A stretch of DNA of 64,000 nucleotides, from contig NZ_BNBB01000015.1 in assembly GCF_014654615.1 (NCBI RefSeq), positions 102,931-166,930 on the forward strand, in the 5' to 3' direction. The DNA comes from Streptosporangium violaceochromogenes. GTDB lineage: Bacteria; Actinomycetota; Actinomycetes; Streptosporangiales; Streptosporangiaceae. The position numbers were made by a program, and so were the translations under genes. The notes beneath the pieces were generated by a model. The model saw only the letters and a program-made list of their open reading frames with translations. It had not been told where the DNA came from and made no database searches. Of the stretch, positions 30,279 to 38,718 are shown one piece after another (the stretch's first letter is position 1; each line of letters starts with the position of its first letter).

Positions 30279-31055
30279 ATGCTCTTTCGTCTGCTGGGCC
30301 GCATTCAGGTCGACACGGCGGGGAGAACCCTCCTTGTCAGATCGGCCCCGGTGCGGGGGGTGCTGGCGGCGCTGCTGCTGGAGGAGGGAAGGTTCGTCCC
30401 TGTAGAGCAGCTTTTGCGCTCTTTGTGGAATGACCCGCCCTCCTCCGCCCGCCAGAACCTGCGGCTGCACATCGCCCGGCTGAGAAACCAGCTCTCGGAA
30501 CTGTCGCTGCACGAACGCCTCACCACGCTCCGCGGAGGAGGGGGCGGCTACAGTCTGTCCATCAGCCCCGAGGAGCTCGACACGATCCGCTTCAAAAGGC
30601 TCGCGGAGAAGGGCAGGAGCGAGTTGCGCTCGGGGCTTTTCACCACGGCCGAGGCAACACTCCGCGAGGCCCTCCTGCTGTGGCGCGGACCGATCGGCCA
30701 GGACTGCACGGCGTCCAAACAGCTCCGATCCCGCTTTCACGCCTACGGCGATCTCCAGGTGGCCGTTCGCGAAAGGCTCGTCGAGGCACGCCTCGGTCTC
30801 GGAACCACGACCGATCTGATCCCGGAGATTCAGGAAATCCTCGGCGTGGCGCCTTTCCGGGAGACGTCGTGGGCGAATCTCATCCGCGCCTATTACCTCG
30901 GCGGCGACATCTCCGGGGCCCTCGCGGCCTGGGACCGGGCCATGGCGCTGTTCCTGGGCGAACTTGGCCTGGACCCCTCCGACAAGCTGCGCGAACTCCA
31001 CGTCTCCATCCTGCGCAGGGACGACGCGGCCATCCGCCTCGCCTGCCACCGCTGA
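30279..31055 (+). CDS. SARP-type cluster activator
   Basis: 258 residues, the length of a minimal Streptomyces antibiotic regulatory protein. N-terminal OmpR-like winged helix about 1-95 (FRLLGRIQVDTAGRTLLVRS, LLLEEGRFVPVEQLLRSLW, RQNLRLHIARLRNQL, GGGGGYSLSI), then a bacterial transcriptional activation (BTAD) helical domain about 100-250 with ALLLWRGPIG and WANLIRAYYLGGDISGALAA. No ATPase or TPR extension. ATG at 30279 follows AGGGGAGTCTGCACG. It stands at the left edge of the cluster, pointing towards it, convergent with the P450 gene. A matching direct-repeat promoter lies at 41965-41995. Confidence 0.9.
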   Translation: MLFRLLGRIQVDTAGRTLLVRSAPVRGVLAALLLEEGRFVPVEQLLRSLWNDPPSSARQNLRLHIARLRNQLSELSLHERLTTLRGGGGGYSLSISPEELDTIRFKRLAEKGRSELRSGLFTTAEATLREALLLWRGPIGQDCTASKQLRSRFHAYGDLQVAVRERLVEARLGLGTTTDLIPEIQEILGVAPFRETSWANLIRAYYLGGDISGALAAWDRAMALFLGELGLDPSDKLRELHVSILRRDDAAIRLACHR

Positions 31056-31135
31056 CGGCCGCGCGCACAACCGCCCGCGCGGCGCCGGGCGGCGCGACAC
31101 CGCCGCCCGCGGCGCTTTCGTCCCCGCGACGCGGA

Positions 31136-32482
31136 TCACACGGCGGGCAGGCGGCACCGTACACCCCCCGACGGCGCCGCCATGTCCCCGACGGACGTCT
31201 CCCGGCGCGTTCGCGCCGGAACCAGCCGCGGCGCGCACTCCGACAGGACGGTGGCCAGGACCGCCTTCATCTCGTTCTGGGCGAACGCCATGCCGATGCA
31301 CTTGCGCGCCCCGCCTCCGAAGGGAATCCACGCGAACGGGTCCGGCCTGCCGTGCAGGAAGCGCTGCGGCCGGAAGGCGGCCGGATCGGGAAACGACGCC
31401 GCCCTGCGGTGGGCACCGTGGGAGTTGGCCGCCACGTGCACCCCCGCCGGGATGACCCGCCCGCCGAGCTCCATCGGCACGGTGACCAGCCTCGGGATGA
31501 TCGGGTTGATGGGGCGGAGCCGCATCGACTCCATGATCACCGCATCGAGGAACGTCATCCCCTCCAGGTGCTCCGGGCGCACCCCCTCTCCCCCGGTGAC
31601 CCGCCCGATCTCCGCCCGGAGCTCGCCTTCCACGTCGGGATGGGACAGGATCAGCTCCAGCGCCCACGCCAGGGCGATGGCCACCGTCTCATGACCGGCG
31701 ACGATGACGGAGACGACGACGTCACGCGTCTCGGCCACACCGGCCGTCCGGCCCGAGTCCTCCTGGGCCCCCGCGAAAAGCGTGAACAGATCGCGGCCGG
31801 GGGCGTCGCGGGCTCCGGGGGCACGCGCGGCCATCTCCTCGTACAGGACGCCGTCGAGCTTCCTGCGGAGCCTGCGGAAGCGCCGCCAGGGCCCCACGTC
31901 GAGGCGGCCGACCAGCGACGGCAGATGGAAAACCGGAAAGGCGTGGGCGGCCCGCAGGAAGTCCAGCAGAAGCCCCTTGACCTCCGCCCCCCGCGCGTGC
32001 CCGTCGAGCCCGAGGAACCGCTCGATGATCACGTCGGTCGCGATGGACTCCAGACGGGGATACAGGGGGAAGGTGACTCCCCTCGGCCAGGACCGGATCT
32101 CCCTCCTGGCCGCCTCGATGGCGGCGGCCTGGCCGAGCGGCAGGCTGTCCCGGTGAAGGTGCGGCATCAGGAAGCGGCGCTGCCGGCTGTGCTCCGGACC
32201 GTCCAGGACCATGATCGACCGCTGCCCGAAGATGGGTTCGAGCATCGCCCGCGCCTTCCCGGCCACCAGGACGTCCGGCCCGGCGACGAAGACGCGCCGG
32301 ACGGCCTCGGGGTCGGAGACGAGGACGAACCTCCCGAACCCGATGAGGTTCAGGGTGAACATGTCACCGAAACGCGCCGCGCAGGCGTCGAGGAAACGGT
32401 AGGGCGCGCGGAGCAGCCGGACGGACTGGACGATCGCGGGCGCCGCGGGCCCCGGCGGCAGCCCCCGGTCACGTGCGTACAC
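31136..32482 (-). CDS. Cytochrome P450
   Basis: 448 residues; heme monooxygenase, probably tailoring the product. I-helix VIVAGHETVAIALAW, K-helix ESMRLRP (ExxR), PERF-like region AAFRPQRFLHG and heme loop FGGGARKCIGMAFA (Cys thiolate). The longer, GxRxCIGxxFA type of heme loop and the proline-rich N-terminus LPPGPAAP resemble CYP110-like/class E enzymes more than typical Streptomyces CYP105/107. GTG start at 32482 lies inside the end of the SDR gene (14-nt overlap), so the two are translationally coupled. No ferredoxin gene is adjacent. Confidence 0.92.
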   Translation of the reverse strand: MYARDRGLPPGPAAPAIVQSVRLLRAPYRFLDACAARFGDMFTLNLIGFGRFVLVSDPEAVRRVFVAGPDVLVAGKARAMLEPIFGQRSIMVLDGPEHSRQRRFLMPHLHRDSLPLGQAAAIEAARREIRSWPRGVTFPLYPRLESIATDVIIERFLGLDGHARGAEVKGLLLDFLRAAHAFPVFHLPSLVGRLDVGPWRRFRRLRRKLDGVLYEEMAARAPGARDAPGRDLFTLFAGAQEDSGRTAGVAETRDVVVSVIVAGHETVAIALAWALELILSHPDVEGELRAEIGRVTGGEGVRPEHLEGMTFLDAVIMESMRLRPINPIIPRLVTVPMELGGRVIPAGVHVAANSHGAHRRAASFPDPAAFRPQRFLHGRPDPFAWIPFGGGARKCIGMAFAQNEMKAVLATVLSECAPRLVPARTRRETSVGDMAAPSGGVRCRLPAV

Positions 32483-33374
32483 GGTAGGCCCCCCTTCCCC
32501 GTTCCCCTCTTCGGCCCCGGTCGCCGCCGCCCTTCCCGCCCCCGGCGGGGTGACCGCCGGGGAAGCGGATCCGGCCTCCGGCGTCGGCGTACGCCCCGAG
32601 GTCCCAGGCCAACAGCGGGGCCAGGCGGCGCGGCGCGTGGCGCAGCAGGAAGGCGAGCAGCCTGTACCGAGCGCTGGGAACGCTCACCGCCTTTCCCCTG
32701 CGGAGATCCTCAAGGCCGGCGCGCACCACGCGTTCGGCGCTCAGCCACCGCCACCGGGGGACGATCTCGTCCGGGATGCGGGCACGGGCGTTGAACTCCG
32801 TTCTGGTGTCTCCCGGGCAGAGCGCCATCACCCGCACCCCGGAGGCGCGCACACGCCGGGCGTAGGCCATCGCCTCGGAGGCGGCCAGTACGCAGGCCGT
32901 GCTGGGGCCGTACATGCTGTCGATCCAGGCGGGCCCCATCGCCGCGACGGACGACACGTTGACGATGTCCCCGCGCCCCCGGGGGATCATGACCTGCAGG
33001 GCGTTGAGCATCAGCTCGACCTTGGCCATCGTGTTGACCTCCAGCAGGCGCAGCTCCGCCTCCACGCCGTTACCCGTGGCGGGAGTGCCGTGACCCAGCC
33101 CGGCGTTGTTGAACAGCAGGTCGATGGGGACCGAGGCGCGGCGGATCCGGTCGACGACGGGAGCGCGCCCGGCCCGGGTGGACAGATCGGCCGGCAGTAC
33201 CTCCACCTCGACGGCGGGGTGACGGCCGCGGACGTCGGCGGCGAGCCGGCGCAGGCCGTCCTCGTCACGGGCCACGACCACCAGGTTGTACCCTTCGGCG
33301 GCGAGCCGGCGGGCGGCCGCCCTGCCGATCCCCGAGCTGGCACCGGTGATCAGTGCGGTTCGGACGGCGGACAT
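32469..33374 (-). CDS. SDR oxidoreductase with altered catalytic triad
   Basis: 301 residues. Rossmann motif TGASSGIGRAAARRLAAEGY (about 10-29), NNAGLGHG at 89, serine region VNVSSVAAMGP at 139. The active-site stretch reads SMYGPSTACVLA: Tyr155 is present but the lysine of YxxxK is Thr159. This is odd for an active reductase. Closest in overall pattern to the classical SDRs that reduce 3-keto groups. ATG at 33374 behind GGGAGGG; 15 bp after the AOS gene, overlapping the P450 gene. An AOS followed by an SDR resembles the 3-ketosphinganine synthase/reductase logic. Confidence 0.88.
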   Translation of the reverse strand: MSAVRTALITGASSGIGRAAARRLAAEGYNLVVVARDEDGLRRLAADVRGRHPAVEVEVLPADLSTRAGRAPVVDRIRRASVPIDLLFNNAGLGHGTPATGNGVEAELRLLEVNTMAKVELMLNALQVMIPRGRGDIVNVSSVAAMGPAWIDSMYGPSTACVLAASEAMAYARRVRASGVRVMALCPGDTRTEFNARARIPDEIVPRWRWLSAERVVRAGLEDLRRGKAVSVPSARYRLLAFLLRHAPRRLAPLLAWDLGAYADAGGRIRFPGGHPAGGGKGGGDRGRRGERGRGAYRVRT

Positions 33375-33389
33375 GCTCTCGCCCTCCCG

Positions 33390-34706
33390 TCAGTCGGCGT
33401 CGACGAGGAGCGTCGGCGAGCCGGCCAGCGCGGGGATCATGTGCCGCATCTCATCGAAGGCGTCCACGATCTTCCTGACGTCGCCGGGGGTGTAGGCGTC
33501 GGTGACACTCAGGCGCAGCAGGGGGTCGATCGACCCCGGCGGGATGAAGGGGTTGACGTAGATCCCCCGTTTCATGAGCCAGCGCTGGGCTCTGAAGGTG
33601 CCGAGGGTGTCCTTGTGCCGCAGCGCCTCCTCCCGCAGCCGCGCCTGGGTGTCCTCGTCGTCGTGGGTGAGGGCCTGGATGTCGGGGTCACGGAGCGAGC
33701 CGAACATTCCGATCATGAAAACGGGCACGATCGGGGTCTCGCCCCCGACGGTGAAGCCGAGGTTTCTCAGCTTGGCGCGCAGGGTGTCGGCGACGGCCAT
33801 CACACGGGCGTGGCGCTGCGGTTCGTCCCGCATGATCTGCAGGGAGGCCAGGGTGGCCGCGGTCATCGCCGGGGGCAGGGAGGCGACGAACATGTGGGGG
33901 GAGCACCTGGCCTCGAAGTGCTGGATGACCTCGCGTGACGCGGCCACGAAACCCCCGGAGGCGCCGCAGGACTTGCTGAAGGTGGCGCTGATGTAGCCGA
34001 CCCTGTCGGCCAGCCCGAAGTGGGCCGCCGTACCCCGCCCCTCGGCGATCACCCCGAAGCCGTGCGCGTCGTCGAGGAAGATCTCCGCTCCGTACCGCTC
34101 GGCGAGTTCCACGATGTCGGGAAGCGGCGCGATGTCCCCCTCGGTGGAGTACACCCCGTCGACGACGATCAGGATCTTGTCGGTCCGCTCGCGTGCCCGT
34201 TCCAGGCGTCTTCGCAGCGAGTTCATGTCGTTGTGCTTGAACTTCCAGCCTCTGACCCCGCCGAGTCTCATCCCGTCGATCAGTGAGGCGTGGGCGCTTT
34301 CGTCCCTGATCGCGATCATGCTCCGGGGGTTCATCTGGCCGAGTTCGCCGATGGCCCCCAGGTTGGCGAGGTATCCGGTGGTGAACACCATCGCCGCCTC
34401 CTTGCCCACCCAGGCGGCGAGTTCGGCGGCCAGCCTCTCGTGAAGCGCCATATGGCCGTTCATCAGCGGGCTGCCGGTCGTTCCGACGCCGAACTCGTCG
34501 ATCGCGTCCTTCGCCGCCTGCCGGACACGGGGATGGGTGGCCAGGTTCAGATAGTCGTTGCCGCCGGCGAGCAGATGAGGGGAGCCGTCGAAGTGAATGA
34601 CGTTGCCGTTCTTGCCCGTCACCCTCGGGTAAAACGGATTGCCGATGCCGACGACCGCGTCGCGTGTCTGGCACGCCGCGCATGACCGTCTTTCGTGCAG
34701 CGCCAT
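33390..34706 (-). CDS. Alpha-oxoamine synthase (PLP acyltransferase)
   Basis: 438 residues. Family of 8-amino-7-oxononanoate synthase, ALA synthase and serine palmitoyltransferase: decarboxylative condensation of an amino acid with an acyl thioester to an alpha-amino ketone. Visible: DYLNLATHPRVRQAA, GTTGSPLMNGHMALHERLAA, His139 in ESAHASLIDG, LDDAHGFGV at 211-219 (Asp213, His215) and PLP lysine K245 in ATFSKSCGASGG. An unusual N-terminus carries CxxC (Cys9, Cys12). No biotin, heme or sphingolipid genes are adjacent, so it is the cluster's amine-forming enzyme. ATG at 34706 follows GAGGAG. First gene of AOS-SDR-P450. Confidence 0.92.
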   Translation of the reverse strand: MALHERRSCAACQTRDAVVGIGNPFYPRVTGKNGNVIHFDGSPHLLAGGNDYLNLATHPRVRQAAKDAIDEFGVGTTGSPLMNGHMALHERLAAELAAWVGKEAAMVFTTGYLANLGAIGELGQMNPRSMIAIRDESAHASLIDGMRLGGVRGWKFKHNDMNSLRRRLERARERTDKILIVVDGVYSTEGDIAPLPDIVELAERYGAEIFLDDAHGFGVIAEGRGTAAHFGLADRVGYISATFSKSCGASGGFVAASREVIQHFEARCSPHMFVASLPPAMTAATLASLQIMRDEPQRHARVMAVADTLRAKLRNLGFTVGGETPIVPVFMIGMFGSLRDPDIQALTHDDEDTQARLREEALRHKDTLGTFRAQRWLMKRGIYVNPFIPPGSIDPLLRLSVTDAYTPGDVRKIVDAFDEMRHMIPALAGSPTLLVDAD

Positions 34707-34971
34707 GGCGAAACAGCTCCTCTCGAGTCGGGGTGAGGGATCCGCGGTCTCCGGAGCAATCTGTCACCGCCCGGCGGGGCCTCCTTGCGCGCCGCGCGCC
34801 GGGAACCGGCGTGCGGGCGGGCCTTCGGCCGCGGACGTGCGGGAAACAAACGTCGAACACGCGAAAGGCGGGGCGAGTGACGCGTCGAAACATCTCACAC
34901 GATCGGCGAGACGTTCGGAATCGCCGGCCGGCGTACCGCCGCATTCGAGATGAAATTTAAACCGCACGAAA

Positions 34972-35001
34972 ATTCTAATGCACGCGGCACGCGCCCTACA
35001 A
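34972..35001 (-). promoter_or_regulatory. Candidate promoter for the AOS-SDR-P450 operon
   Basis: On the minus strand TTGTAG (35001-34996), 18-bp spacer, TAGAAT (34977-34972). It lies about 265 bp upstream of the AOS start in an AT-richer patch. No 11-bp-period repeats were seen at its -35 region. The rest of the 34707-35129 gap holds no supported gene. Confidence 0.45.
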
Positions 35002-35129
35002 GACCTCCCCCGCGGAAACCGGCGACTTTCCCGGCCGGAGCGGCGTCCGGCGCCGAAACACGGGGGCGGCAATTCGACGGATTCGGGAGCCTCGGGGGAT
35101 CCGGCAGGTCCGGGCCCCGTCGCGCGGGT

Positions 35130-35321
35130 TCACCGATTTCCCCGGCGCCCGTCGATGTCTTTACGTTTATGCCGCGAAAACATCTGCCGGGGCCGCAGCC
35201 AGCACCACCAGTAAACAAAACCGACCATGATGAGAAATCTTCTGACCATCCGGCCGAAATAATAGATCAACCCCTTACGGCCGAAACGCGAGAACGTCGT
35301 GCCCGAAAGCCCACCGGCCAC
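35130..35321 (-). CDS. 63-residue basic peptide with aromatic hydrophobic core
   Basis: GTG at 35321 follows a strong ribosome site, GGGAGGGGG, 34 bp after the ABC permease gene and in the same direction. The peptide has a basic N-terminal half, a hydrophobic aromatic core (FLIMVGFVYWWCWL, about residues 30-43), then a strongly basic tail RPRQMFSRHKRKDIDGRRGN. Codons are less GC-biased than in neighbours. It could be a small membrane partner of the exporter, a host-defence-like peptide, or a precursor, though no RiPP maturation enzyme other than the distant radical SAM gene is present. Unrecognised family. Confidence 0.5.
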   Translation of the reverse strand: MAGGLSGTTFSRFGRKGLIYYFGRMVRRFLIMVGFVYWWCWLRPRQMFSRHKRKDIDGRRGNR

Positions 35322-35355
35322 GCGGCCCCCTCCCTCTCCCTCTCTCCGGTACCGA

Positions 35356-36153
35356 TCAGCCCATCGGATATTTCTCCGATCGGAAGTCGAAGGTGACGAA
35401 CGCCAGCAGGAGGAGCACCGCGATCATCCCCCCGATCACGGCCAGCGATCTCAGCGTCACCTCCCACGCCCCCGCACCGACGGTGGTGTCGGTGAACGCC
35501 GCCAGCGCCCAGTAGTGGGGGGTGAACGGCCCCAGGACCCTCACCGCCTCCGGCAGCCGCTCCGGGGTCACGATCGCTCCCCCCACCCCGCCCATGCCGA
35601 GCAGCAGGAGGTAGGTGACGCTCTGGAAGGTCGGCACCGAGAACGTCAGGTTGTACAGGACGACGCCGAGGAGGGGGCCGCAGAGGGCGAGCGCCACCGC
35701 CACGACCGCCAGCTGGAGCACGCTTCCGTGCAGCGGAAGCGGGTAGACCGCGAAGGTGATCGCCCCGAAGCCGGTGAGCTGGAGGATCCCGACCGACACG
35801 ACGGGGCACATCTTGCCGCCGATGAAAGCGATCTTCGGAGGCCGGTAGGTGGCCTGGCGCATCCACGTGTCGCCCCAGAACTCCTGGAACAGGGCCAGTC
35901 CCATGTAGTTGATGGTCATGAAACTGAAGAGCACGGCGAACCCGATGACCGAGCGGCCGGGCAGCGTGCCGCCGTCACCGGAGACGGCCGGCCCCAGCAT
36001 CGCGCTCAACAGCGCGGGCACGGCGAACATGAAGATCAGCGGGGTCTTCATGCGCCAGAGGACCCGCGCGTCGCTGGCGGCGAACGCCAGCGCGATCGCC
36101 CCCGCCGTGGGGGTGGCCCGCTCCACCGTGGACGCTCCCTTCCGGTCAGTCAT
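35356..36153 (-). CDS. ABC-2 type transporter permease
   Basis: 265 residues with about six membrane segments, for example TPLIFMFAVPALLSAMLGPA, VIGFAVLFSFMTINYMGLAL, LTGFGAITFAVYPL, VAVALALCGPLLGVVLYNL and the last LAVIGGMIAVLLLLAFVTF. Pattern of ABC-2/DrrB-like permeases that work with a separate ATPase. Its ATG overlaps the ATPase stop by 8 nt. Probably exports or confers self-protection from the cluster product. Confidence 0.88.
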   Translation of the reverse strand: MTDRKGASTVERATPTAGAIALAFAASDARVLWRMKTPLIFMFAVPALLSAMLGPAVSGDGGTLPGRSVIGFAVLFSFMTINYMGLALFQEFWGDTWMRQATYRPPKIAFIGGKMCPVVSVGILQLTGFGAITFAVYPLPLHGSVLQLAVVAVALALCGPLLGVVLYNLTFSVPTFQSVTYLLLLGMGGVGGAIVTPERLPEAVRVLGPFTPHYWALAAFTDTTVGAGAWEVTLRSLAVIGGMIAVLLLLAFVTFDFRSEKYPMG

Positions 36154-37096
36154 TCACGATCACACCGGTCAGCCGCGGATCGCCGGTGAGCAGGCCGCGC
36201 AGGTTGGCCGAGGTCAGCCGGAGGTTCTCCAGCCGCGCCTCCGGCGCCACGCGCGCGGCGTCGAGGGCCGCGGCGATGTCACGCGCCAGATCGCCGGAGC
36301 GCGCGGGCAGTTCGAGCGTGACCGTCCGCTCCCGTCCCTCCTGGGAGACCTCCACGACCAGCCGTCTCGACACACCCGCGAGGAGGTCGGCGAGGGTCGC
36401 CGAGCGGATCACCACGCCCTGCCGGATGACGAGCAGCCGTGTGCACATCTCCTCCAGGTCCTCCGGATAGTGGGAGGTCACGACGACGGAGGCCCCCCGT
36501 GCCGCCCAGTCCGCCACGAGGCTTACCAGCCGCCCCCGGGTCTCGAAGTCGAGGGCGGCGGTCGGCTCGTCGAGAAAACGCAGCGGCGGCTCGTGTACGA
36601 AGCTCGCGGCGATGTGGACCAGCCGCCGCCACCCTCCGGACAGCTCGCCGACCCGCCGTTCCAGCACCCCGTCAAGCCTGAACTCCTCGACGGAACGGCG
36701 CACCGCCTCGCCGGTCCGGCGGCGCGGCAGCACGAGCCGCGCGGCGTGCACGAGGTTCTCCCTGACGGTCAGCGGGAGGTACAGGGCGGTCATCTGGGTG
36801 GCGTAGCCCACCCGGTGTCCGGCCCCGGCCGAAACCGGCGCGCCGAACAGGGTGACCTCGCCCTCCCTGTGTCCCTTCTTGACGTCCAGCACGGCGCTCA
36901 GCAGCGTGCTCTTCCCCGATCCGTTCGGGCCGAGCACACCGAGCACCTCCCCGGGCCAGAGGTCGAACCCGACGCCGTGCAGGGCGGGCTCCGCGCGGCC
37001 GGCGTAGCGAAAGCGCAGATCCCGCACCGACAGGACGGGGCCGGGCCCGCCCTCGCCGTCCGGACGCGGCGGGCTCTGTGTCGGCACGCGTCTCAT
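36146..37096 (-). CDS. ABC transporter ATP-binding protein
   Basis: 316 residues. Walker A VLGPNGSGKSTLL, Q-loop YATQMTALYLPLTVRENL, signature VGELSGGWRRLVHIAA, Walker B LRFLDEPTAALDFE, switch His VVVTSHYPEDLEE. The C-terminal 80 residues resemble the regulatory extension of DrrA-like exporters. Pairs with the overlapping permease gene. Start ATG at 37096 has no strong ribosome site; it lies 19 bp after the preceding stop and may be read by coupling. Confidence 0.92.
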   Translation of the reverse strand: MRRVPTQSPPRPDGEGGPGPVLSVRDLRFRYAGRAEPALHGVGFDLWPGEVLGVLGPNGSGKSTLLSAVLDVKKGHREGEVTLFGAPVSAGAGHRVGYATQMTALYLPLTVRENLVHAARLVLPRRRTGEAVRRSVEEFRLDGVLERRVGELSGGWRRLVHIAASFVHEPPLRFLDEPTAALDFETRGRLVSLVADWAARGASVVVTSHYPEDLEEMCTRLLVIRQGVVIRSATLADLLAGVSRRLVVEVSQEGRERTVTLELPARSGDLARDIAAALDAARVAPEARLENLRLTSANLRGLLTGDPRLTGVIVND

Positions 37097-37115
37097 CCCG
37101 TCGACCGCACGGCGC

Positions 37116-37703
37116 TCAACCGGCCTGCCGGCCGGACGCGGAGGAGCCCGTCCAGGATCGGGGGAAGACCAGCGGGAGGTGGGCCGCCTTGTTCACCGGC
37201 AGCATCTCGCGGGTCATCCTCAGGGCCGGGAACAGCCCCGTGGCCGTACGGATGGACGCCGGGGCCACCGTGAAGCCGAGCCCCCGGACGAGCTCCTCGA
37301 TCCGTGCCTCCAGCTCCGGCAGCGCCTCCCTCATCGCCGCCGCGTCGGCCGCCTCGACCACCCCGTTCGCGTCGCGCAGCGTGGAGGCGATCTCCTCGGG
37401 GTCGAGGCCGGCGAACGGGTTGCCGAACGGGTCGTAGAAGGGGTTGCCGAACGGGTCGTACTCACCCGGCGGCAGCCCGTCGCGTCGGAGCGAGCCGATG
37501 CGCAGGCACAGCAGCGCGATGTCCCGCGCGGAGTGCCGGACGAGCTCCAGATGGCCGGTCTCCAGGGCCCCGGCCATGTCCTCGTAGGCGGCCTGGACGA
37601 ACATCAGCAGGTTGTAGACGCCGAAGCAGTGAAAGGCGGCCCACCTGCGCGGCTCGTCGACGACGCGGGGCTTCACGGCCGGTGCTCCGTCACCGACAGC
37701 CAT
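37116..37703 (-). CDS. Helical protein paired with a nucleotidyltransferase (possibly HEPN-like)
   Basis: 195 residues from the ATG at 37703, preceded by AAGGAGGACCTGGT; a longer upstream reading is antisense-like noise. Mostly helical (FHCFGVYNLLMFVQAAYEDM, ELVRHSARDIALLCLRIGSL). A duplicated segment DPFGNPFYDPFGNPF (about 80-95) comes from a 24-bp DNA duplication. It overlaps the nucleotidyltransferase gene by 31 nt, so the products likely work as a pair. The two-gene layout recalls MNT-HEPN pairs, but the HEPN RxxxxH motif is not evident, so the assignment is tentative. Confidence 0.55.
   Translation of the reverse strand: MAVGDGAPAVKPRVVDEPRRWAAFHCFGVYNLLMFVQAAYEDMAGALETGHLELVRHSARDIALLCLRIGSLRRDGLPPGEYDPFGNPFYDPFGNPFAGLDPEEIASTLRDANGVVEAADAAAMREALPELEARIEELVRGLGFTVAPASIRTATGLFPALRMTREMLPVNKAAHLPLVFPRSWTGSSASGRQAG
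37417..37460 (-). repeat. 24-bp in-frame tandem duplication
   Basis: GGGTTGCCGAACGGGTCGTA occurs at 37417-37436 and again at 37441-37460 (period 24 bp), encoding YDPFGNP twice in the helical protein. A recent in-frame duplication. Confidence 0.9.
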
Positions 37704-38677
37704 ACCAGGTCCTCCTTGATCAGTGAAAGGTGTTCTTCGGGCACCTCGCCGGCCCTGCCCGTCCACGGCAGCTCGGGGGGGACGCCGCCTGCGCCGGCCG
37801 GGAACTCGACACCGCGCAGGCCGTACCGGTGGATCAGGAGGCGGTCGTTGACCCGCCACCGCTCCACCCCCTCGGCCGGCCACAGGGTCACCCAGGGCTC
37901 CGGCAGCTCCCAGGCGGCCGTTGTCTCCTCAAGCCAGCCGGAAACGAGCGCGAGGTACGCGACGGCCTCCCCGGCGTCGACCGGGATCCGGTAGGCGCGG
38001 TTCAGGCGCGCCACCAGGTCCTCGCGCGAGACGTCGCGCAGCTTGGCGCCGACCCACTTCTCCGCCATGTAGAGGTGGCCGGCCTCGGCGCAGACGCCGT
38101 TCAGCGCGGCGCGGAAGGCGTCGCAGAGCGCCTGGGCTGCCGGCATGGGGTCGACGCGCTCCAGCAGCCGGGCGGCGGTCGCGTAGCGCAGCGTCTCGGT
38201 CTTCCACCAGGCGAGCATCCTGGCCGGAAAGACCTCTCTCACCCGCTCCCGCTCGGCCAGCCACTCGTCGGTGCCCGCGAGGGCCAGCCCGGCGACCAGG
38301 CGGTTCAGGTGGTACATCCGCCGCAGCCGCTCGGCCCACCGCTCCCTGTCGGGCACCGCGCACAGGGGCCCGGTCTCGGCCGCGAGCTCGGCCGCGGCCT
38401 CGCGCACCCAGGACGCCTGGAGGAAGTTGACGTCCAGGTGGATGTCGCCGGTGTAGGAGTTCATCGGGAACTCGGTCGCGAACTCGTGGTCGACGACCGC
38501 GTAGACGTCGACGTCGCTTGAGGGGTTGCCGAAGCCCTGCAGGATCGACCCCGAGGCGACGACGAGAACGGGCTTGCCCAGACTCTCGTCGATCTCGGCG
38601 AGCACGTCGTCCTGGTTCGCGCCGTGACGCGCGAGATATTCGTGAAGCTGCCGCCGCATGAAGTCATCGGAGATCAC
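37673..38677 (-). CDS. Pol-beta-superfamily nucleotidyltransferase
   Basis: 334 residues from a GTG at 38677. The NTase signature is intact: ASGSILQGFGNPSSDVDVYA with Gly-Ser (43-44) and Asp55/Asp57, and the third carboxylate Asp82 in GDIHLDVNFLQ. The C-terminal 230 residues are helical (KNTase/HEPN-like). Such enzymes adenylylate small molecules, proteins or nucleic acids. Here it could nucleotidylate the cyclitol as a pathway step, or inactivate the product as self-resistance, as aminoglycoside nucleotidyltransferases do. Sits between the flavoenzyme and the exporter genes in the leftward operon. Confidence 0.8.
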   Translation of the reverse strand: MISDDFMRRQLHEYLARHGANQDDVLAEIDESLGKPVLVVASGSILQGFGNPSSDVDVYAVVDHEFATEFPMNSYTGDIHLDVNFLQASWVREAAAELAAETGPLCAVPDRERWAERLRRMYHLNRLVAGLALAGTDEWLAERERVREVFPARMLAWWKTETLRYATAARLLERVDPMPAAQALCDAFRAALNGVCAEAGHLYMAEKWVGAKLRDVSREDLVARLNRAYRIPVDAGEAVAYLALVSGWLEETTAAWELPEPWVTLWPAEGVERWRVNDRLLIHRYGLRGVEFPAGAGGVPPELPWTGRAGEVPEEHLSLIKEDLVWLSVTEHRP

Positions 38678-38718
38678 CGTCCACCGCCTTTCTCACCGAT
38701 CCCGCCGGATCCGGATTG

